Notes: generated by a model from the letters alone, not told the origin. A stretch of 64,000 nucleotides of DNA from Cytobacillus eiseniae (GCF_017874625.1 NZ_JAGIKZ010000003.1:1-64000); one strand, 5' to 3'. Shown: positions 10,363 through 24,630, counted from the stretch's first letter. A program made the numbers and translations.

Positions 10363-11256
10363 ATGAGCACTGGCGCAGTAAAGGAAACGCAAATGGTTAT
10401 TATAACGGGCATGTCAGGCGCTGGTAAGACAGTTGCCATTCAAAGCTTTGAAGATCTAGGATTTTTCTGTGTTGATAATCTGCCGCCGACGCTCCTGCCT
10501 AAATTCCTTGAACTGATGAAGGATTCAGGGAATAAGATGAATAAGGTTGCCTTAGTGATGGATCTTAGAGGACGTGAGTTTTTTGATCATCTATTCAAAG
10601 CATTGGATGATCTTGCTGAAACATCATGGATTACACCGCAAATTCTCTTCCTGGATGCAGATGATTCAACATTAGTTAGACGGTATAAGGAAACGAGACG
10701 TTTTCATCCGCTTGCCCCTTCTGGCTTGCCTTTAGAAGGCATCAAGCTTGAACGTGAACTGCTTGAAGAGCTAAAAGGAAGGGCTCAGCTTATTTATCAT
10801 ACAACAAAATTAAAGCCAAGAGAGCTTCGGGAAAAGATCCTAATGGAGTTCTCTGTAAATAAATCAACCCTTTTTACAGTTAATGTAATGTCATTTGGCT
10901 TCAAGCACGGACTGCCTATCGATGCAGACCTCGTTTTTGATGTACGCTTTCTTCCAAACCCTCATTACATTGAACATATGCGACCAAAAACAGGTCTTGA
11001 TGAAGAGGTTTCATCCTATGTATTAAAATGGACGGAAACACAGAAATTTCTTGAGAAGGTAACAGAGTTGCTTAGCTTTATGCTCCCTCATTATAAAAGG
11101 GAAGGAAAAGCACAGCTTGTGATTGCAATTGGCTGTACAGGTGGTCAGCATCGTTCGGTTGCGTTAGCTGAATACATCGGTGAATACTTCAAGAAAGAAT
11201 ATCATACAAGAATCTCGCATCGTGATATTGAGGGGAGAAGGGAAAAAGACAAATGA
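10363..11256 (+). CDS. rapZ: RNase adapter / nucleotide-binding protein RapZ (YvcJ)
   Basis: A 297-residue P-loop protein with Walker A GMSGAGKT near residue 17 and the family motifs [17 protein letters not shown] and [15 protein letters not shown] in the C-terminal domain. In B. subtilis YvcJ hydrolyses nucleotides and affects competence; the E. coli homologue RapZ directs RNase E to glmZ. The stop overlaps glmR (ATGA). GGGGG precedes ATG 10363. The cluster with glmR, whiA and crh is standard for Bacillales. Confidence 0.95.
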   Translation: MSTGAVKETQMVIITGMSGAGKTVAIQSFEDLGFFCVDNLPPTLLPKFLELMKDSGNKMNKVALVMDLRGREFFDHLFKALDDLAETSWITPQILFLDADDSTLVRRYKETRRFHPLAPSGLPLEGIKLERELLEELKGRAQLIYHTTKLKPRELREKILMEFSVNKSTLFTVNVMSFGFKHGLPIDADLVFDVRFLPNPHYIEHMRPKTGLDEEVSSYVLKWTETQKFLEKVTELLSFMLPHYKREGKAQLVIAIGCTGGQHRSVALAEYIGEYFKKEYHTRISHRDIEGRREKDK

Positions 11257-12224
11257 AAAAAGCACAGCCAAGAATTGTCATCATCGGTGGTGGTACAGGA
11301 ATGCCAGTTCTATTGCGAGGGCTAAAAAAATATCCTGTTGATATCACAGCGATTGTAACCGTTGCAGATGATGGGGGCAGTTCAGGGAGACTGAGAAATG
11401 ATTTGCATATTCCTCCTCCTGGTGATATACGCAATGTTTTGGCCGCGTTGTCTGATGTGGAACCACTGATTGAAGAGATGTTTCAGCATCGCTTTAATAC
11501 ATCCAATGAACTTTCTGGGCATTCACTTGGGAATTTAATTCTAGCAGCAATGACCTCCATTACAGGAAACTTTACTCATGCGATTCAAGAAATGAGCAAG
11601 GTGCTCAATGTGCGGGGAAAAGTATTGCCTGCTGCGAATCAAAGTGTTGTTTTGCATGCTGAAATGGAAGATGGCACTATTGTATCTGGTGAGTCGAAAA
11701 TTCCTTTCTCTGGAAAAAAGATTAAACGAGTCTTTTTAACGCCAAATAAAATTAAAGCACTTCCTGAGACGATTTCTGCCATTCGCCAAGCAGATTTAAT
11801 TATTATTGGACCAGGAAGCTTATATACAAGCATATTGCCAAACTTACTCGTGCCGAAGCTCGGCTCAGAGGTGTGCCGTTCAAAGGCAAAAAAAGTGTAT
11901 ATATGCAACATAATGACACAAGCTGGCGAAACATATAATTATACAGCGAGTGAACATGTAAAAGCGATTTATGATCATATGAGCTGCGCCTTTATGAATA
12001 CGATTCTTGTCAACAATAAGGAAATCCCAGCAAATATTCAAGAACGTTATAGTGAAGAAATGTCACAGCCTGTTCTATTTGATGTGGATCGTCTGCAGGA
12101 ACTTGGTCTCGAAGTGATGCATGGGGAAATCGTTAGTTTAAAAGATGATAAAATCCGTCATGATACAAAAGAAGTAGCTAAAATGCTCTATTCATTGCTC
12201 ATGAATGAAAGAGAAAATAAGTAA
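11253..12224 (+). CDS. glmR: Gluconeogenesis factor GlmR (YvcK)
   Basis: A 323-residue member of the CofD/YvcK family with [14 protein letters not shown] near residue 11 and [13 protein letters not shown] near residue 189. YvcK/GlmR binds UDP-GlcNAc and stimulates GlmS, balancing carbon flow into the cell wall; B. subtilis mutants fail on gluconeogenic carbon. Translation is probably coupled to rapZ by a 4-bp overlap. The next gene, whiA, starts 66 bp downstream. Confidence 0.95.
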   Translation: MKKAQPRIVIIGGGTGMPVLLRGLKKYPVDITAIVTVADDGGSSGRLRNDLHIPPPGDIRNVLAALSDVEPLIEEMFQHRFNTSNELSGHSLGNLILAAMTSITGNFTHAIQEMSKVLNVRGKVLPAANQSVVLHAEMEDGTIVSGESKIPFSGKKIKRVFLTPNKIKALPETISAIRQADLIIIGPGSLYTSILPNLLVPKLGSEVCRSKAKKVYICNIMTQAGETYNYTASEHVKAIYDHMSCAFMNTILVNNKEIPANIQERYSEEMSQPVLFDVDRLQELGLEVMHGEIVSLKDDKIRHDTKEVAKMLYSLLMNERENK

Positions 12225-12290
12225 ATATGCTTGCATTTTTCGATTGATTCGTGCATCATAAGTGGTTTAGCTTTAAGGTGGTGAAAAATG

Positions 12291-13232
12291 ATGTCTTTCG
12301 CTTCAGAAACGAAAAAGGAATTAACAAATTTAGAAATAAAGGATTGCTGCAGCAGGGCAGAATTATCAGCACTTATTCGGATGAATGGCTCTCTTTCCTT
12401 CTCCAACAAAAAATTAATCGTTGATATTCAAACGGAAAATGCCGCAATTGCAAGAAGAATCTATATCCTTATTAAGAAGAATTATGATGTACAGGTGGAG
12501 CTTCTTGTTCGAAAGAAAATGAGGCTGAAGAAAAATAATGTATATATTGTTCGATTAGCAGAGCAAACGAAAGAAATCTTGGATGACTTGAAAATATTAA
12601 CTGAAGGGTTTATTTTCACCCACAATATTTCGGAGGAATTGATCCAGAAGAAATGTTGTAAGCGCTCTTATCTCCGTGGTGCTTTTCTAGCGGGAGGTTC
12701 AGTGAATAATCCTGAAACCTCATCCTATCACTTAGAAATTTCTTCACTTTATAAGGAGCATAACGACTCTTTATGTGAATTGATGAATACATTTAATTTA
12801 AATAGCAAAACACTTGAGCGAAAAAAGGGATTTATCGTCTACTTAAAAGAAGCAGAAAAAATTACGGAGTTTTTAATCATCATTGGTGCGAACAATGCAT
12901 TGCTTCGCTTCGAAGACATTCGGATTGTTCGTGATATGCGAAATTCCGTTAATCGACTCGTAAATTGTGAAACAGCGAACTTAAATAAAACAATCGGTGC
13001 AGCCTTGCGTCAAGTGGAGAATATTCGCTACATTGATGAAACAATCGGTCTTCATGTGTTGCCAGATAAGTTAAGAGAAATTGCTGAACTGCGTGTGGCT
13101 TATCAGGATGTCACGTTAAAGGAACTTGGTGAAATGGTTTCAGGGGGCAATATAAGCAAATCAGGGATTAATCATCGTTTAAGAAAAATAGATGAAATTG
13201 CTGACAAGTTACGTATTGGAGAATCGATTTAG
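12291..13232 (+). CDS. whiA: DNA-binding protein WhiA
   Basis: WhiA influences chromosome segregation and cell division in B. subtilis and sporulation in Streptomyces. The 313-residue protein has an N-terminal degenerate LAGLIDADG homing-endonuclease-like fold (with [17 protein letters not shown] near residue 125) and a C-terminal helix-turn-helix ([25 protein letters not shown]). ATG 12291 gives the conserved start [11 protein letters not shown] and sits seven bases after AAGGTGGTG; the ATG at 12288 is too near. The LAGLIDADG-like fold here is a domesticated relic and is unrelated to the gene at 39489. Confidence 0.95.
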   Translation: MSFASETKKELTNLEIKDCCSRAELSALIRMNGSLSFSNKKLIVDIQTENAAIARRIYILIKKNYDVQVELLVRKKMRLKKNNVYIVRLAEQTKEILDDLKILTEGFIFTHNISEELIQKKCCKRSYLRGAFLAGGSVNNPETSSYHLEISSLYKEHNDSLCELMNTFNLNSKTLERKKGFIVYLKEAEKITEFLIIIGANNALLRFEDIRIVRDMRNSVNRLVNCETANLNKTIGAALRQVENIRYIDETIGLHVLPDKLREIAELRVAYQDVTLKELGEMVSGGNISKSGINHRLRKIDEIADKLRIGESI

Positions 13233-13267
13233 AATAGGACTAATCTAGAATGGGAGGAAAGGTAGAA

Positions 13268-13525
13268 ATGGTGGAGAAAAAGGTTGAAGTAAAATTGAAA
13301 ACAGGTTTACAAGCACGTCCAGCTGCCTTATTTGTGCAGGAAGCCAATCGCTTTTCATCGGATGTATTCCTTGAAAAGGATGGAAAGAAAGTCAATGCAA
13401 AAAGCATCATGGGCTTGATGAGCCTTGCTATTAGCTCAGGCTCTGTCATTACATTAATTGTAGATGGCAAAGACGAAGCTGAAGCGCTTGAAGAATTGAC
13501 TAATTATATTTTGCAGGAAAATTAA
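13268..13525 (+). CDS. crh: Catabolite repression HPr-like protein Crh
   Basis: An 85-residue HPr paralogue. Position 15 is Gln (LQARPAALF) instead of the PTS-phosphorylated His, and Ser46 (AKSIMGLMS) is kept, which is the diagnostic Crh pattern. It is therefore phosphorylated by HPrK and acts as a CcpA co-repressor without PTS transfer. ATG 13268 gives the family start MVEKKVEV; the upstream in-frame ATG at 13250 adds six residues and overlaps the ribosome binding site. A strong terminator follows. Confidence 0.96.
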   Translation: MVEKKVEVKLKTGLQARPAALFVQEANRFSSDVFLEKDGKKVNAKSIMGLMSLAISSGSVITLIVDGKDEAEALEELTNYILQEN

Positions 13526-13551
13526 ATAGTCAAGTCGTTTAGAGGTAGAAG

Positions 13552-13587
13552 CAAGCGAATTTATATACTTATTCGCTTGTTTTTTTG
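13552..13587 (+). terminator. Rho-independent terminator after crh
   Basis: Stem CAAGCGAAT / ATTCGCTTG with a 10-base loop, followed by seven T. Confidence 0.88.
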
Positions 13588-13669
13588 TGCATTCGAAAAC
13601 AGTGAATCAATCATTCTATTCATTAGGATCAAGAGAAGGATAGTTGGGAGATTAGGTTGCGTACCCGAG

Positions 13670-13865
13670 CGGTAAATAGACGGAAAAACTCCGCTTATTT
13701 CATCATTATTAGTAAAAGGAGTTAAAATAGACGGAAAAATTCCGCCTATTTACTCAAAAAAATGAAAAATGAACGATTTTACAATGAATAAGCGGAAATT
13801 TTCCGCTTATTTTCCCAAAAAAGCGCTTCATTCTGCATTTAACCGGAAAAATTCCGCTTATTTTG
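13670..13865. repeat. Four-hairpin intergenic repeat array, copy 2 (inverted)
   Basis: Four palindromes of the AAGCGGAAATTTTCCGCTT type near 13686, 13738, 13799 and 13851. Read on the minus strand, the order and linkers (AACCGG unit, then TGCAGAATGAAGCGC) match copies 1 and 3, so this copy is inverted relative to them. It lies between crh and clpP. Confidence 0.85.
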
Positions 13866-13930
13866 ATTTACTCTCGAGAATAAGCAACTATTTCCAACCT
13901 GTTACATTAGCAGCCCCGCTTTTATCATCA

Positions 13931-14092
13931 CTATCTTTCATATAAAAGGGCAAAAATAACAATTGTCAATGCAATACACATGAGAAAACTCATGAGCCAA
14001 TTTTTCTTATCCGTCAGTTTAAGGATGATATTTAGGAATGAACTAATACAAATACAAATAACAAAAATAACTATAAGCATATAAAATTCCAT
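13931..14092 (-). CDS. Possible 53-residue two-helix membrane protein
   Basis: The minus strand encodes 53 residues: an N-terminal hydrophobic helix (MEFYMLIVIFVICICISSFL), a short polar linker with KLTDKKN, and a second hydrophobic helix ending in YER. GAGGAG lies about 13 bases before the ATG, slightly far. The gene lies between the crh side repeats and the clpP terminator and would be transcribed with clpP only by readthrough. I recognise no family. The two-helix layout and open frame support it, but its size leaves real doubt. Confidence 0.45.
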   Translation of the reverse strand: MEFYMLIVIFVICICISSFLNIILKLTDKKNWLMSFLMCIALTIVIFALLYER

Positions 14093-14140
14093 TGTCTTTA
14101 GATATCTCCTCTACCCAAAATGATAATCCCCACACCTAAA

Positions 14141-14182
14141 AAACACATGGATTCCCAAGCGGAGAATCTCATGTGTTTTTTT
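14141..14182 (-). terminator. Terminator after clpP
   Basis: On the minus strand, ACACATGAGATTC pairs with GAATCCATGTGT around a short loop, with A/T tracts on both sides, so it may work in both directions. Confidence 0.8.
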
Positions 14183-14188
14183 AAAACT

Positions 14189-14788
14189 TTATTTCTTTTC
14201 TTCTGTAGGCTTACGCGTAATAATTTTATCAACTAAGCCGTACTCTAATGCTTTTTCTGCCGTCATGAAGTTGTCGCGGTCTGTATCTTTAGCGATTACT
14301 TCAAGTGGTTGGCCAGTGCGCTCAGCTAGGATCTTATTCAGCTTATCACGAAGGAATAGAATACGCTTAGCAGCAATTTCGATTTCTGTTGCTTGCCCTT
14401 GAGCACCACCTAAAGGTTGGTGAATCATCACTTCACTGTTTGGAAGCACATAGCGCTTGCCCTTTTCACCAGCTGCAAGCAGGAATGCCCCCATTGATGC
14501 AGCCATACCTGTACAAATCGTTGAAACATCTGCTTTAATGTACTGCATCGTATCATAGATGGCCATACCGGCAGTAATGCTTCCACCTGGGCTGTTAATA
14601 TATAATGTAATATCTTTCTCAGGGTTTTCAGCTTCTAAGAACAATAATTGTGCTACAATTGAGTTGGCAACATTATCATCAATGGCACTACCAAGCATGA
14701 TAATACGGTCTTTTAGAAGACGAGAGTAAATGTCGTAAGCACGCTCTCCACGGTTGGTTTGTTCAATAACTGTAGGGATTAAGTTCAT
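14189..14788 (-). CDS. clpP: ATP-dependent Clp protease proteolytic subunit
   Basis: ClpP forms the tetradecameric serine peptidase core used by ClpX, ClpC and ClpE. The 199-residue protein shows catalytic Ser98 (GMAASMG), His in MIHQPLGG near residue 123 and Asp in DTDRDNF near residue 172. The start is preceded by AAAGGAGG on the minus strand. A CtsR box lies about 90-105 bp upstream of the start codon, so heat and stress regulation through CtsR is expected. It is a single-gene unit between two terminators or promoters. Confidence 0.98.
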   Translation of the reverse strand: MNLIPTVIEQTNRGERAYDIYSRLLKDRIIMLGSAIDDNVANSIVAQLLFLEAENPEKDITLYINSPGGSITAGMAIYDTMQYIKADVSTICTGMAASMGAFLLAAGEKGKRYVLPNSEVMIHQPLGGAQGQATEIEIAAKRILFLRDKLNKILAERTGQPLEVIAKDTDRDNFMTAEKALEYGLVDKIITRKPTEEKK

Positions 14789-14853
14789 CTCTTTATTCCT
14801 CCTTTAATTAAGTAAGGGTTGACATACAATACCTCATATTTTTCCATTGATGT

Positions 14854-14893
14854 ATGTATTCTCATGATACACTGTTGGTCAATTAAGGTCAAA
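14854..14893 (-). promoter_or_regulatory. CtsR operator overlapping the clpP promoter
   Basis: The plus strand at 14877-14893 reads GGTCAAT-TAA-GGTCAAA, one mismatch from the CtsR heptad direct repeat (RGTCAAA-NAN-RGTCAAA). On the minus strand the same bases give TTGACC as a plausible -35, with ATACAT 17 bases downstream as -10. This is the expected arrangement for a CtsR-repressed clpP promoter. Confidence 0.8.
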
Positions 14894-15061
14894 CAATACA
14901 CTTGAGCAAAATGAGATAATTATTCGACATTCCTTATCCGATAACGCTTTTTCGTTTCCATCATACCCGCTCCTCCTGCTTTTTAAACGAAAGATGCCTT
15001 GCAAAGTTTAAAAAAATCACATATAATCTATATTTGTAACACAAATGCATTCTTTTAAACT

Positions 15062-15133
15062 GCCCTCGTGGTGCAACGGATAGCACGTAAGATTCCGGTT
15101 CTTAAAATGGGGGTTCGATTCCCTCCGAGGGCG
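15062..15133 (+). tRNA. tRNA-Arg (anticodon CCG)
   Basis: Acceptor strands GCCCTCG and CGAGGGC pair perfectly. The anticodon arm TAAGA-TTCCGGT-TCTTA gives anticodon CCG (codon CGG). The T arm GGGGG-TTCGATT-CCCTC is normal, with one G-T pair. The CCA end is not encoded. It is a single tRNA between clpP and sigL; this tRNA gene is found near sigL in some Bacillaceae. Confidence 0.95.
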
Positions 15134-15335
15134 CTAGATATTTTTTTGAAAAAAGTGTTTCTACGATTTTTTCGTGGGAGCACTTTTTTATGTTTAGTTA
15201 AAAAGAGTAGGCTCGAATTATGCATAAAAATTCATGTTTTTAGAATTTATACTCTATTAAGACTTCCTCATGCCAAGATTTTTCCATACAACATTCGTTC
15301 ACATTATTGTAAGATGTACATGAGGGGGGATTGAA

Positions 15336-16666
15336 ATGAACTTACAAGCAGGGTTATGGCAGCAGCAGACATTAAAGCTTACGATGACGCAAGAGCTCAC
15401 GCAAGCGATTGCATTGTTGCAGTATAACGCACAGGAGCTTTCTGCATTTTTAGAGAATAAAGCATTGGAAAACCCCTTATTGCAGATTGAGCCTGGCAAT
15501 GTACAAGCGATGGACCCCGTAAGGATCGAGTAAAGCCTACGCGTAAAAAGGTAGATAAAGATAAACAAAACTGGATTGAACAGATTGGGGAAACTGTTGC
15601 ATTCCTAGATGAATACTTAAAATCTCAGATAGATATTGATCATTTCACGATGATTGAAAATAAAGTGTTAGATTACTTGATTGAGTGTATTGATGAAAAC
15701 GGTTACTTTCGTGCGGAGTTACATGAAGTAGCTGCTTATTTCAACCGATCAGCAGAAGAAATCTATGAATATCTTAAACTATTGCAAGGATTGGAACCGG
15801 CTGGGATTGGGGCCCGTCATTTGCAAGAATGCCTCTTATTGCAGTTGCGACGCTTTGAAAAGAGGCATGCTCTTGCAGAAGAAATTGTGGAAAAGCATTT
15901 CCAGTCTTTTGCGGAAAAGAAATGGAAGGACGTAGCAAAAGCGCTTAACGTGAAATTGAATGAGATTCAAGAGGTTTTCGATTTAATTCAAACGCTAGAC
16001 CCAAGACCCGCTTCCTCCTTTCAAAACGAAAAATCGGCTTACATAGTGCCAGATGTAGTAATTAAATGGGATGGAGAATCCTTTACAGTTAGTATATTTG
16101 ATGAGACATTGCCTAAAATTAGCTTTAACAGCGCCTATTATAAGCGGTTTTCTTCGAATCAAGATAAACAGGTCCATCGATTTATTCAGGAAAATCAACA
16201 GGATTATCAATGGATTATGAGAAGCCTTGAACAGAGAAAAGAAACATTAACGAAAGTTTCTTTAAAGATTGTCGAAAAACAAAGGGACTTTTTTGTGAAG
16301 GGACCAGCCAATTTGCGCCCGATGACGATGAAGGAGATTGCGGATGAACTGGAAATTCATGAGTCAACGGTCAGTCGGGCAGTGCGAGAGAAGTATGCGC
16401 AAACCCCATTTGGTACATTTGAATTACGATCCTTCTTTTCAAGTACGATTAAAACAACGTCTGATGAGAATACTTCATCCAAGCAAGTGAAAACAATGAT
16501 TCATCAATTAATAGCAGAGGAAAATAAACAAAAGCCGTTATCCGACCAAGAAATTGTTCATTTATTGAAGGAGAAAGAAGGAATGGTTGTTTCCCGCAGA
16601 ACGATTGCGAAATATCGGGACCAGCTTGGCATTCTTTCTTCATCAAAAAGAAAACGTTATGAATAA
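15336..16666 (+). pseudogene. sigL: RNA polymerase sigma-54 factor, frameshifted
   Basis: SigL directs RNA polymerase to -24/-12 promoters under activator control. The first 65 codons (15336-15533) encode the N-terminal activator-interacting region (LTQELTQAIALLQYNAQELSAFL) and stop at TAA 15531. The rest, including core-binding domain, HTH (KEIADELEIHESTVSRAV) and RpoN box (SRRTIAKYRDQL), continues in another frame to 16666. The other frame reads on cleanly from about 15500 (DRVKPTRKKVDKDK). Adding one base to the CCCC run at 15515-15518 restores one frame of about 443 residues, close to the usual length. Either a real lesion or an assembly error; see findings. GAGGGGGG precedes the start. 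Confidence 0.88.
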
Positions 16667-16678
16667 AGGGTGAAAGCT

Positions 16679-16936
16679 ATGAAAAAAAGTACATTAGTTC
16701 TCTATACACGTGATCGCTGTATGTTATGTGAAAAAGCGAAGAAAATAATTGTAGAATTACAAAATAAGTATGATTTTCTACTAGAAGAAATTGATATTGA
16801 TTCGAGCGACGAGTTGACAGAGAAATATGGAATTATGATTCCGGTCGTTGAAATCGATGGCAAAGAAGTTCAATATGGGCAAATTGATGAATGGACGTTA
16901 AGTGAAGCGTTTTCAGAAAAAAAGAATAATTATTAA
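16679..16936 (+). CDS. Glutaredoxin-like thioredoxin-fold protein
   Basis: An 85-residue thioredoxin-fold protein with the redox motif CMLC at about residues 13-16, a cis-Pro segment (IPVVEIDG) and no further domain. It belongs to the small glutaredoxin/DUF836 group. ATG 16679 follows AAAGGG; an in-frame GTG at 16670 lies within that site. It directly follows sigL and ends at a terminator before the cggR operator. The partner substrate is unknown. Confidence 0.85.
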   Translation: MKKSTLVLYTRDRCMLCEKAKKIIVELQNKYDFLLEEIDIDSSDELTEKYGIMIPVVEIDGKEVQYGQIDEWTLSEAFSEKKNNY

Positions 16937-16948
16937 TTGAAATTTAGG

Positions 16949-16992
16949 ATCACTCCTGTTAAGATAAAAATATAGCAGGTGTGATTTTTTTT
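16949..16992 (+). terminator. Terminator upstream of cggR
   Basis: ATCACTCCTG pairs with CAGGTGTGAT (one mismatch), followed by eight T. Confidence 0.8.
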
Positions 16993-17000
16993 ACTTTAAT

Positions 17001-17036
17001 CGGGACATAATTTGTCTACGAGGGACAAAAAAAGTC
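17001..17036 (+). promoter_or_regulatory. CggR operator
   Basis: The bases read CGGGAC-N6-TGTC-N4-AGGGAC-N6-AGTC, matching the known CggR direct-repeat operator (CGGGAC-N6-TGTC-N4-CGGGAC-N6-TGTC) with two changes. It lies 32 bp upstream of cggR, so CggR should repress its own operon; fructose-1,6-bisphosphate relieves this in B. subtilis. Confidence 0.88.
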
Positions 17037-17067
17037 CATCGATACAAACGATATAAAGGAGAAATCA

Positions 17068-18096
17068 ATGGACTCATTAATTGATGTTCAAAAAAGATTA
17101 TTACCTGATTTATTAACCGTTATGCAAAAACGCTATCATATTCTTCATTACATTGGCTTAATGGAGCCAGTCGGTAGAAGAAGCTTAAGCTTAAGCCTTA
17201 ATCTAACTGAAAGAGTGCTGCGAAGCGAAGTCGACTTTCTGAAAAATCAAGATCTGATTACTTCCTCAAGTGCAGGCATGCGCTTAACAGATGATGGAAG
17301 AGATTTACTTGAGAAGCTTGGACATATTATTCGTGATATTTCTGGGATTCGTTCATTGGAGGAAAGCTTGCAGCAGCAAATGGGGATTCAGGATGTCATT
17401 ATTGTTGCAGGCAATAGTGATGAATCGCCTTGGGTGAAGAGTGAACTTGGCAGAGCGGCTGCAAGTCGTATGAAATCAATCCTCACGAGAGAAAATATTA
17501 TTGCTGTAACAGGCGGATCGACGATTGCGGCAGTTGCAGATACATTAACACCGAGTGAGAAAGAGCAAGCATGCCTTTTTGTTCCAGCTAGAGGTGGCAT
17601 TGGTGAGGATGTCAAAAATCAGGCCAATTCAATTTGTGCCGCGATGGCTGACCGAATGGCTTCTAAATATCGGGTGCTCTATGTGCCAGATCAGGTGAGT
17701 AAAGATATTTATGACTCCTTTATTAAAGAGCCAGAAATCAATGAAGTGCTGCAATTAATCAAATCAGCAAGCATGGTTTTGCACGGAATTGGAGACGCTA
17801 TGACAATGGCAGAGCGCCGAAAATCGAGCAATGAAGATCTTGAAATAATCAAAAGCGCTCAAGCAGAAGGTGAGGCGTTTGGCTATTACTTCAATGAAAA
17901 TGGCGAGGTTGTCCATAAAGTCCAAACCATTGGATTGCAGCTTCAAGATTTAGCGAATATCCCATCAGTGATTGCCGTTGCAGGTGGAGCATCAAAAGCA
18001 AAGGCCATTGCTGCATACATGAAACAAGCACCCCCATCCACCATCCTCATTACGGATGAAGGGGCAGCAAAATGTTTATTAAAGGCTCAATTCTAA
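17068..18096 (+). CDS. cggR: Central glycolytic genes regulator
   Basis: CggR represses the gapA operon, with fructose-1,6-bisphosphate as inducer. The 342-residue protein has an N-terminal winged-helix DNA-binding domain (residues 1-90, GRRSLSLSLNLTERVLRSEVDFL) and a SorC/DeoR-type sugar-phosphate-binding domain with TGGSTIAAVA near residue 150 and GDAMTMAERR near residue 233. AAAGGAG precedes ATG 17068. It is the first gene of the glycolytic operon and its operator is visible upstream. Confidence 0.96.
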   Translation: MDSLIDVQKRLLPDLLTVMQKRYHILHYIGLMEPVGRRSLSLSLNLTERVLRSEVDFLKNQDLITSSSAGMRLTDDGRDLLEKLGHIIRDISGIRSLEESLQQQMGIQDVIIVAGNSDESPWVKSELGRAAASRMKSILTRENIIAVTGGSTIAAVADTLTPSEKEQACLFVPARGGIGEDVKNQANSICAAMADRMASKYRVLYVPDQVSKDIYDSFIKEPEINEVLQLIKSASMVLHGIGDAMTMAERRKSSNEDLEIIKSAQAEGEAFGYYFNENGEVVHKVQTIGLQLQDLANIPSVIAVAGGASKAKAIAAYMKQAPPSTILITDEGAAKCLLKAQF

Positions 18097-18149
18097 AAGA
18101 ATGTTGTTTTTGAATCAATTGTTAGAATGAATGATTTACTAAATAGGTC

Positions 18150-18173
18150 GGTTGATTGGAGCGGAAATCAACC
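18150..18173 (+). promoter_or_regulatory. Stem-loop between cggR and gapA
   Basis: Perfect 8-bp stem GGTTGATT / AATCAACC without a T tract, about 100 bp before gapA. In B. subtilis the cggR-gapA transcript is cut near here and a 5' stem-loop stabilises gapA mRNA. This hairpin is a good candidate for the same role; that is inference. Confidence 0.55.
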
Positions 18174-18260
18174 TTTACCAATTATGTGTAAAATAGTAAC
18201 AATGTTAGCAAAAGCAGTTTATTTAATAGAAAAATGAATCATCATATAAAACCGAAATAA

Positions 18261-19283
<1,023 letters not shown>

Positions 19284-19350
19284 AAACTAACTGGAATGTT
19301 TGAAACATATTGGAAATTAAAAGTTTAAACGTCTATAATGATATAGGGTA

Positions 19351-19385
19351 AAAGGGGAGCGGGGAACAAACCCCTCTCCTTTTTC
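19351..19385 (+). terminator. Terminator after gapA
   Basis: GGAG-C-GGGG pairs with CCCC-T-CTCC around AACAAA, flanked by an A tract and TTTTT. It is probably leaky, since pgk-tpiA-gpmI-eno show no obvious separate promoter. Confidence 0.75.
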
Positions 19386-19415
19386 TATAGATAGGAAAGT
19401 AAAATATCTGAGTCA

Positions 19416-19575
19416 GAGAATTGTCTAGCTCCAGCGCCTATCGCCTATCAAACTTCAGGTCCCCTCCCTACGATAAGTCAACATCGATTCGCTCACGCAA
19501 ATCGTGTTTCCTTTATCTTAGTCGGAGACCCTCCTGTTTGTACGTCGATGATCAAGGCGCTTGTGCTTTTCTTAG
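19416..19575. repeat. Bacillus-type interspersed repeat (copy A)
   Basis: The stretch starts with TTGTCTAGCTCCAGCGCC and ends with GGCGCTTGTGCTTTTCTT, the ends of an intergenic repeat that I recall as frequent in Bacillaceae. Related partial copies lie at 20803-20872 and 38640-38812. Here it separates the gapA terminator from the pgk start. Confidence 0.7.
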
Positions 19576-19619
19576 TTGTTTTCACAATTATTTTTCAAAA
19601 ATGTGGGGGTCATTTTGCG

Positions 19620-20804
19620 ATGAACAAGAAAAGCGTGAAAGATGTGGATTTAAAAGGTAAGCGAGTATTTTGCCGGGTTGATTTCAATGTGCCGATGAAG
19701 GATGGCGAAGTAACAGATGAAACAAGAATCCGTGCGGCACTTCCAACGATTCAATACTTAACAGATCATGGGGCAAAAGTGATCTTAGCCAGTCATCTTG
19801 GACGTCCAAAGGGACAAGTCGTTGAGGAATTGCGTCTTACACCAGTTGCCAAACGTTTATCAGCACTTCTTGGAAAAGAAGTAAAGAAAGCGGATGAAGC
19901 GTATGGAGATGCAGTGAAAGAAATGATTGCAACGATGAGTGAAGGGAATGTTCTCCTTTTAGAAAATGTTCGTTTCTATGCTGGTGAGGAGAAAAATGAC
20001 CCTGAGTTGGCAAAGGCATTCGCTAATCTAGCAGATCTTTATGTTAATGATGCATTTGGAGCGGCCCACCGTGCACATGCTTCAACAGAAGGCATTGCTC
20101 AACATCTTCCAGCTGTTTCTGGTCTATTAATGGAAAAGGAGCTAGATGTATTAGGCAAAGCTCTTTCAAATCCAGAACGTCCATTCACAGCGATTATTGG
20201 CGGGGCGAAAGTAAAAGATAAAATTGGCGTCATTGATAACTTGCTTGAGAAAGTAGACAACTTAATCATTGGCGGCGGTTTAGCATACACATTTGTGAAA
20301 GCAAATGGCCATGAAATAGGAAAATCACTTTTAGAAGAAGATAAAATAGAGCTTGCTCAGTCATTCATGAAGAAGGCAAAAGAAAAAGGTGTAAACTTCT
20401 ATATGCCTGTTGATGCAGTCATTGCAAGTGATTTTGCGATAGACGCAGAGTCAAAAGTTGTCGCAATTGAAGACATTCCTTCTGATTGGCAAGCACTTGA
20501 TATTGGGCCAAAGACAGCCGAAATTTATAGCGATGTCATCCAAAATTCAAAGCTTGTGATTTGGAATGGTCCGATGGGTGTATTCGAGTGGGATAAATTT
20601 GCAGGCGGGACGAGAGCGGTTGCTGAAGCTCTAGCTGAAGCAAATGATACATATTCAGTAATTGGCGGTGGAGATTCTGCAGCAGCTGTAGAAAAATTCC
20701 ATCTTGGGGATAGAATGAGCCATATTTCCACAGGCGGCGGTGCTTCCTTAGAATTTATGGAAGGCAAAGCATTGCCAGGCGTTGTTGCGTTAAATGATAA
20801 ATAG
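19620..20804 (+). CDS. pgk: Phosphoglycerate kinase
   Basis: Pgk makes ATP from 1,3-bisphosphoglycerate. The 394-residue protein carries [24 protein letters not shown] and the C-terminal [11 protein letters not shown] nucleotide-binding motif. I chose ATG 19620, with GGGGGT ten bases upstream, because an in-frame ATG at 19548 lies in the repeat and would add 24 hydrophobic residues foreign to Pgk. It is followed by tpiA after a short repeat. Confidence 0.97.
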   Translation: MNKKSVKDVDLKGKRVFCRVDFNVPMKDGEVTDETRIRAALPTIQYLTDHGAKVILASHLGRPKGQVVEELRLTPVAKRLSALLGKEVKKADEAYGDAVKEMIATMSEGNVLLLENVRFYAGEEKNDPELAKAFANLADLYVNDAFGAAHRAHASTEGIAQHLPAVSGLLMEKELDVLGKALSNPERPFTAIIGGAKVKDKIGVIDNLLEKVDNLIIGGGLAYTFVKANGHEIGKSLLEEDKIELAQSFMKKAKEKGVNFYMPVDAVIASDFAIDAESKVVAIEDIPSDWQALDIGPKTAEIYSDVIQNSKLVIWNGPMGVFEWDKFAGGTRAVAEALAEANDTYSVIGGGDSAAAVEKFHLGDRMSHISTGGGASLEFMEGKALPGVVALNDK

Positions 20805-20872
20805 AAAAGCGGAGGCTTATGCCTCGAGGGTCTAGCCGTTGGAGCTGGACAAAGAAAAGCGGAAGCAGCTTA
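20803..20872. repeat. Bacillus-type interspersed repeat (partial copy B, inverted)
   Basis: Read on the minus strand, it has CGCTTTTCTTTGTCCAGCTC, a CCTCGAGG core and CATAAGCC, the same family as copies A and C. It fills the pgk-tpiA gap. Confidence 0.65.
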
Positions 20873-20896
20873 ATTATAGCTCTGCTAGTTAAATAA

Positions 20897-24522
<3,626 letters not shown>

Positions 24523-24545
24523 TAATTGAAGGGAGAAAAAGCGTC

Positions 24546-24618
24546 TGAATTAAGTCGTACAAGGCACTTTTTCACCTTCTGAATTTAGCAATACACTGAC
24601 ATGAATTAAGTCGTACAA
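24546..24618 (+). promoter_or_regulatory. Candidate integrase arm-type binding sites
   Basis: TGAATTAAGTCGTACAA occurs exactly at 24546-24562 and 24602-24618, and a variant (TGAATTAACTCGTACA) at 32358-32373 near the right end. Repeats at both ends of an element beside its tyrosine recombinase gene are typical of arm sites. The assignment is inference. Confidence 0.6.
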
Positions 24619-24630
24619 ACGTATTAGCTT

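Noticed and set aside
12291..13232. whiA as a second homing endonuclease
   Set aside because: WhiA carries a degenerate LAGLIDADG-like fold known to be a domesticated regulator; its conserved place in the rapZ-glmR-whiA-crh cluster confirms this.
15068..15334. 88-codon frame starting inside the tRNA gene
   Set aside because: It begins within tRNA-Arg and has no ribosome binding site or conserved feature.
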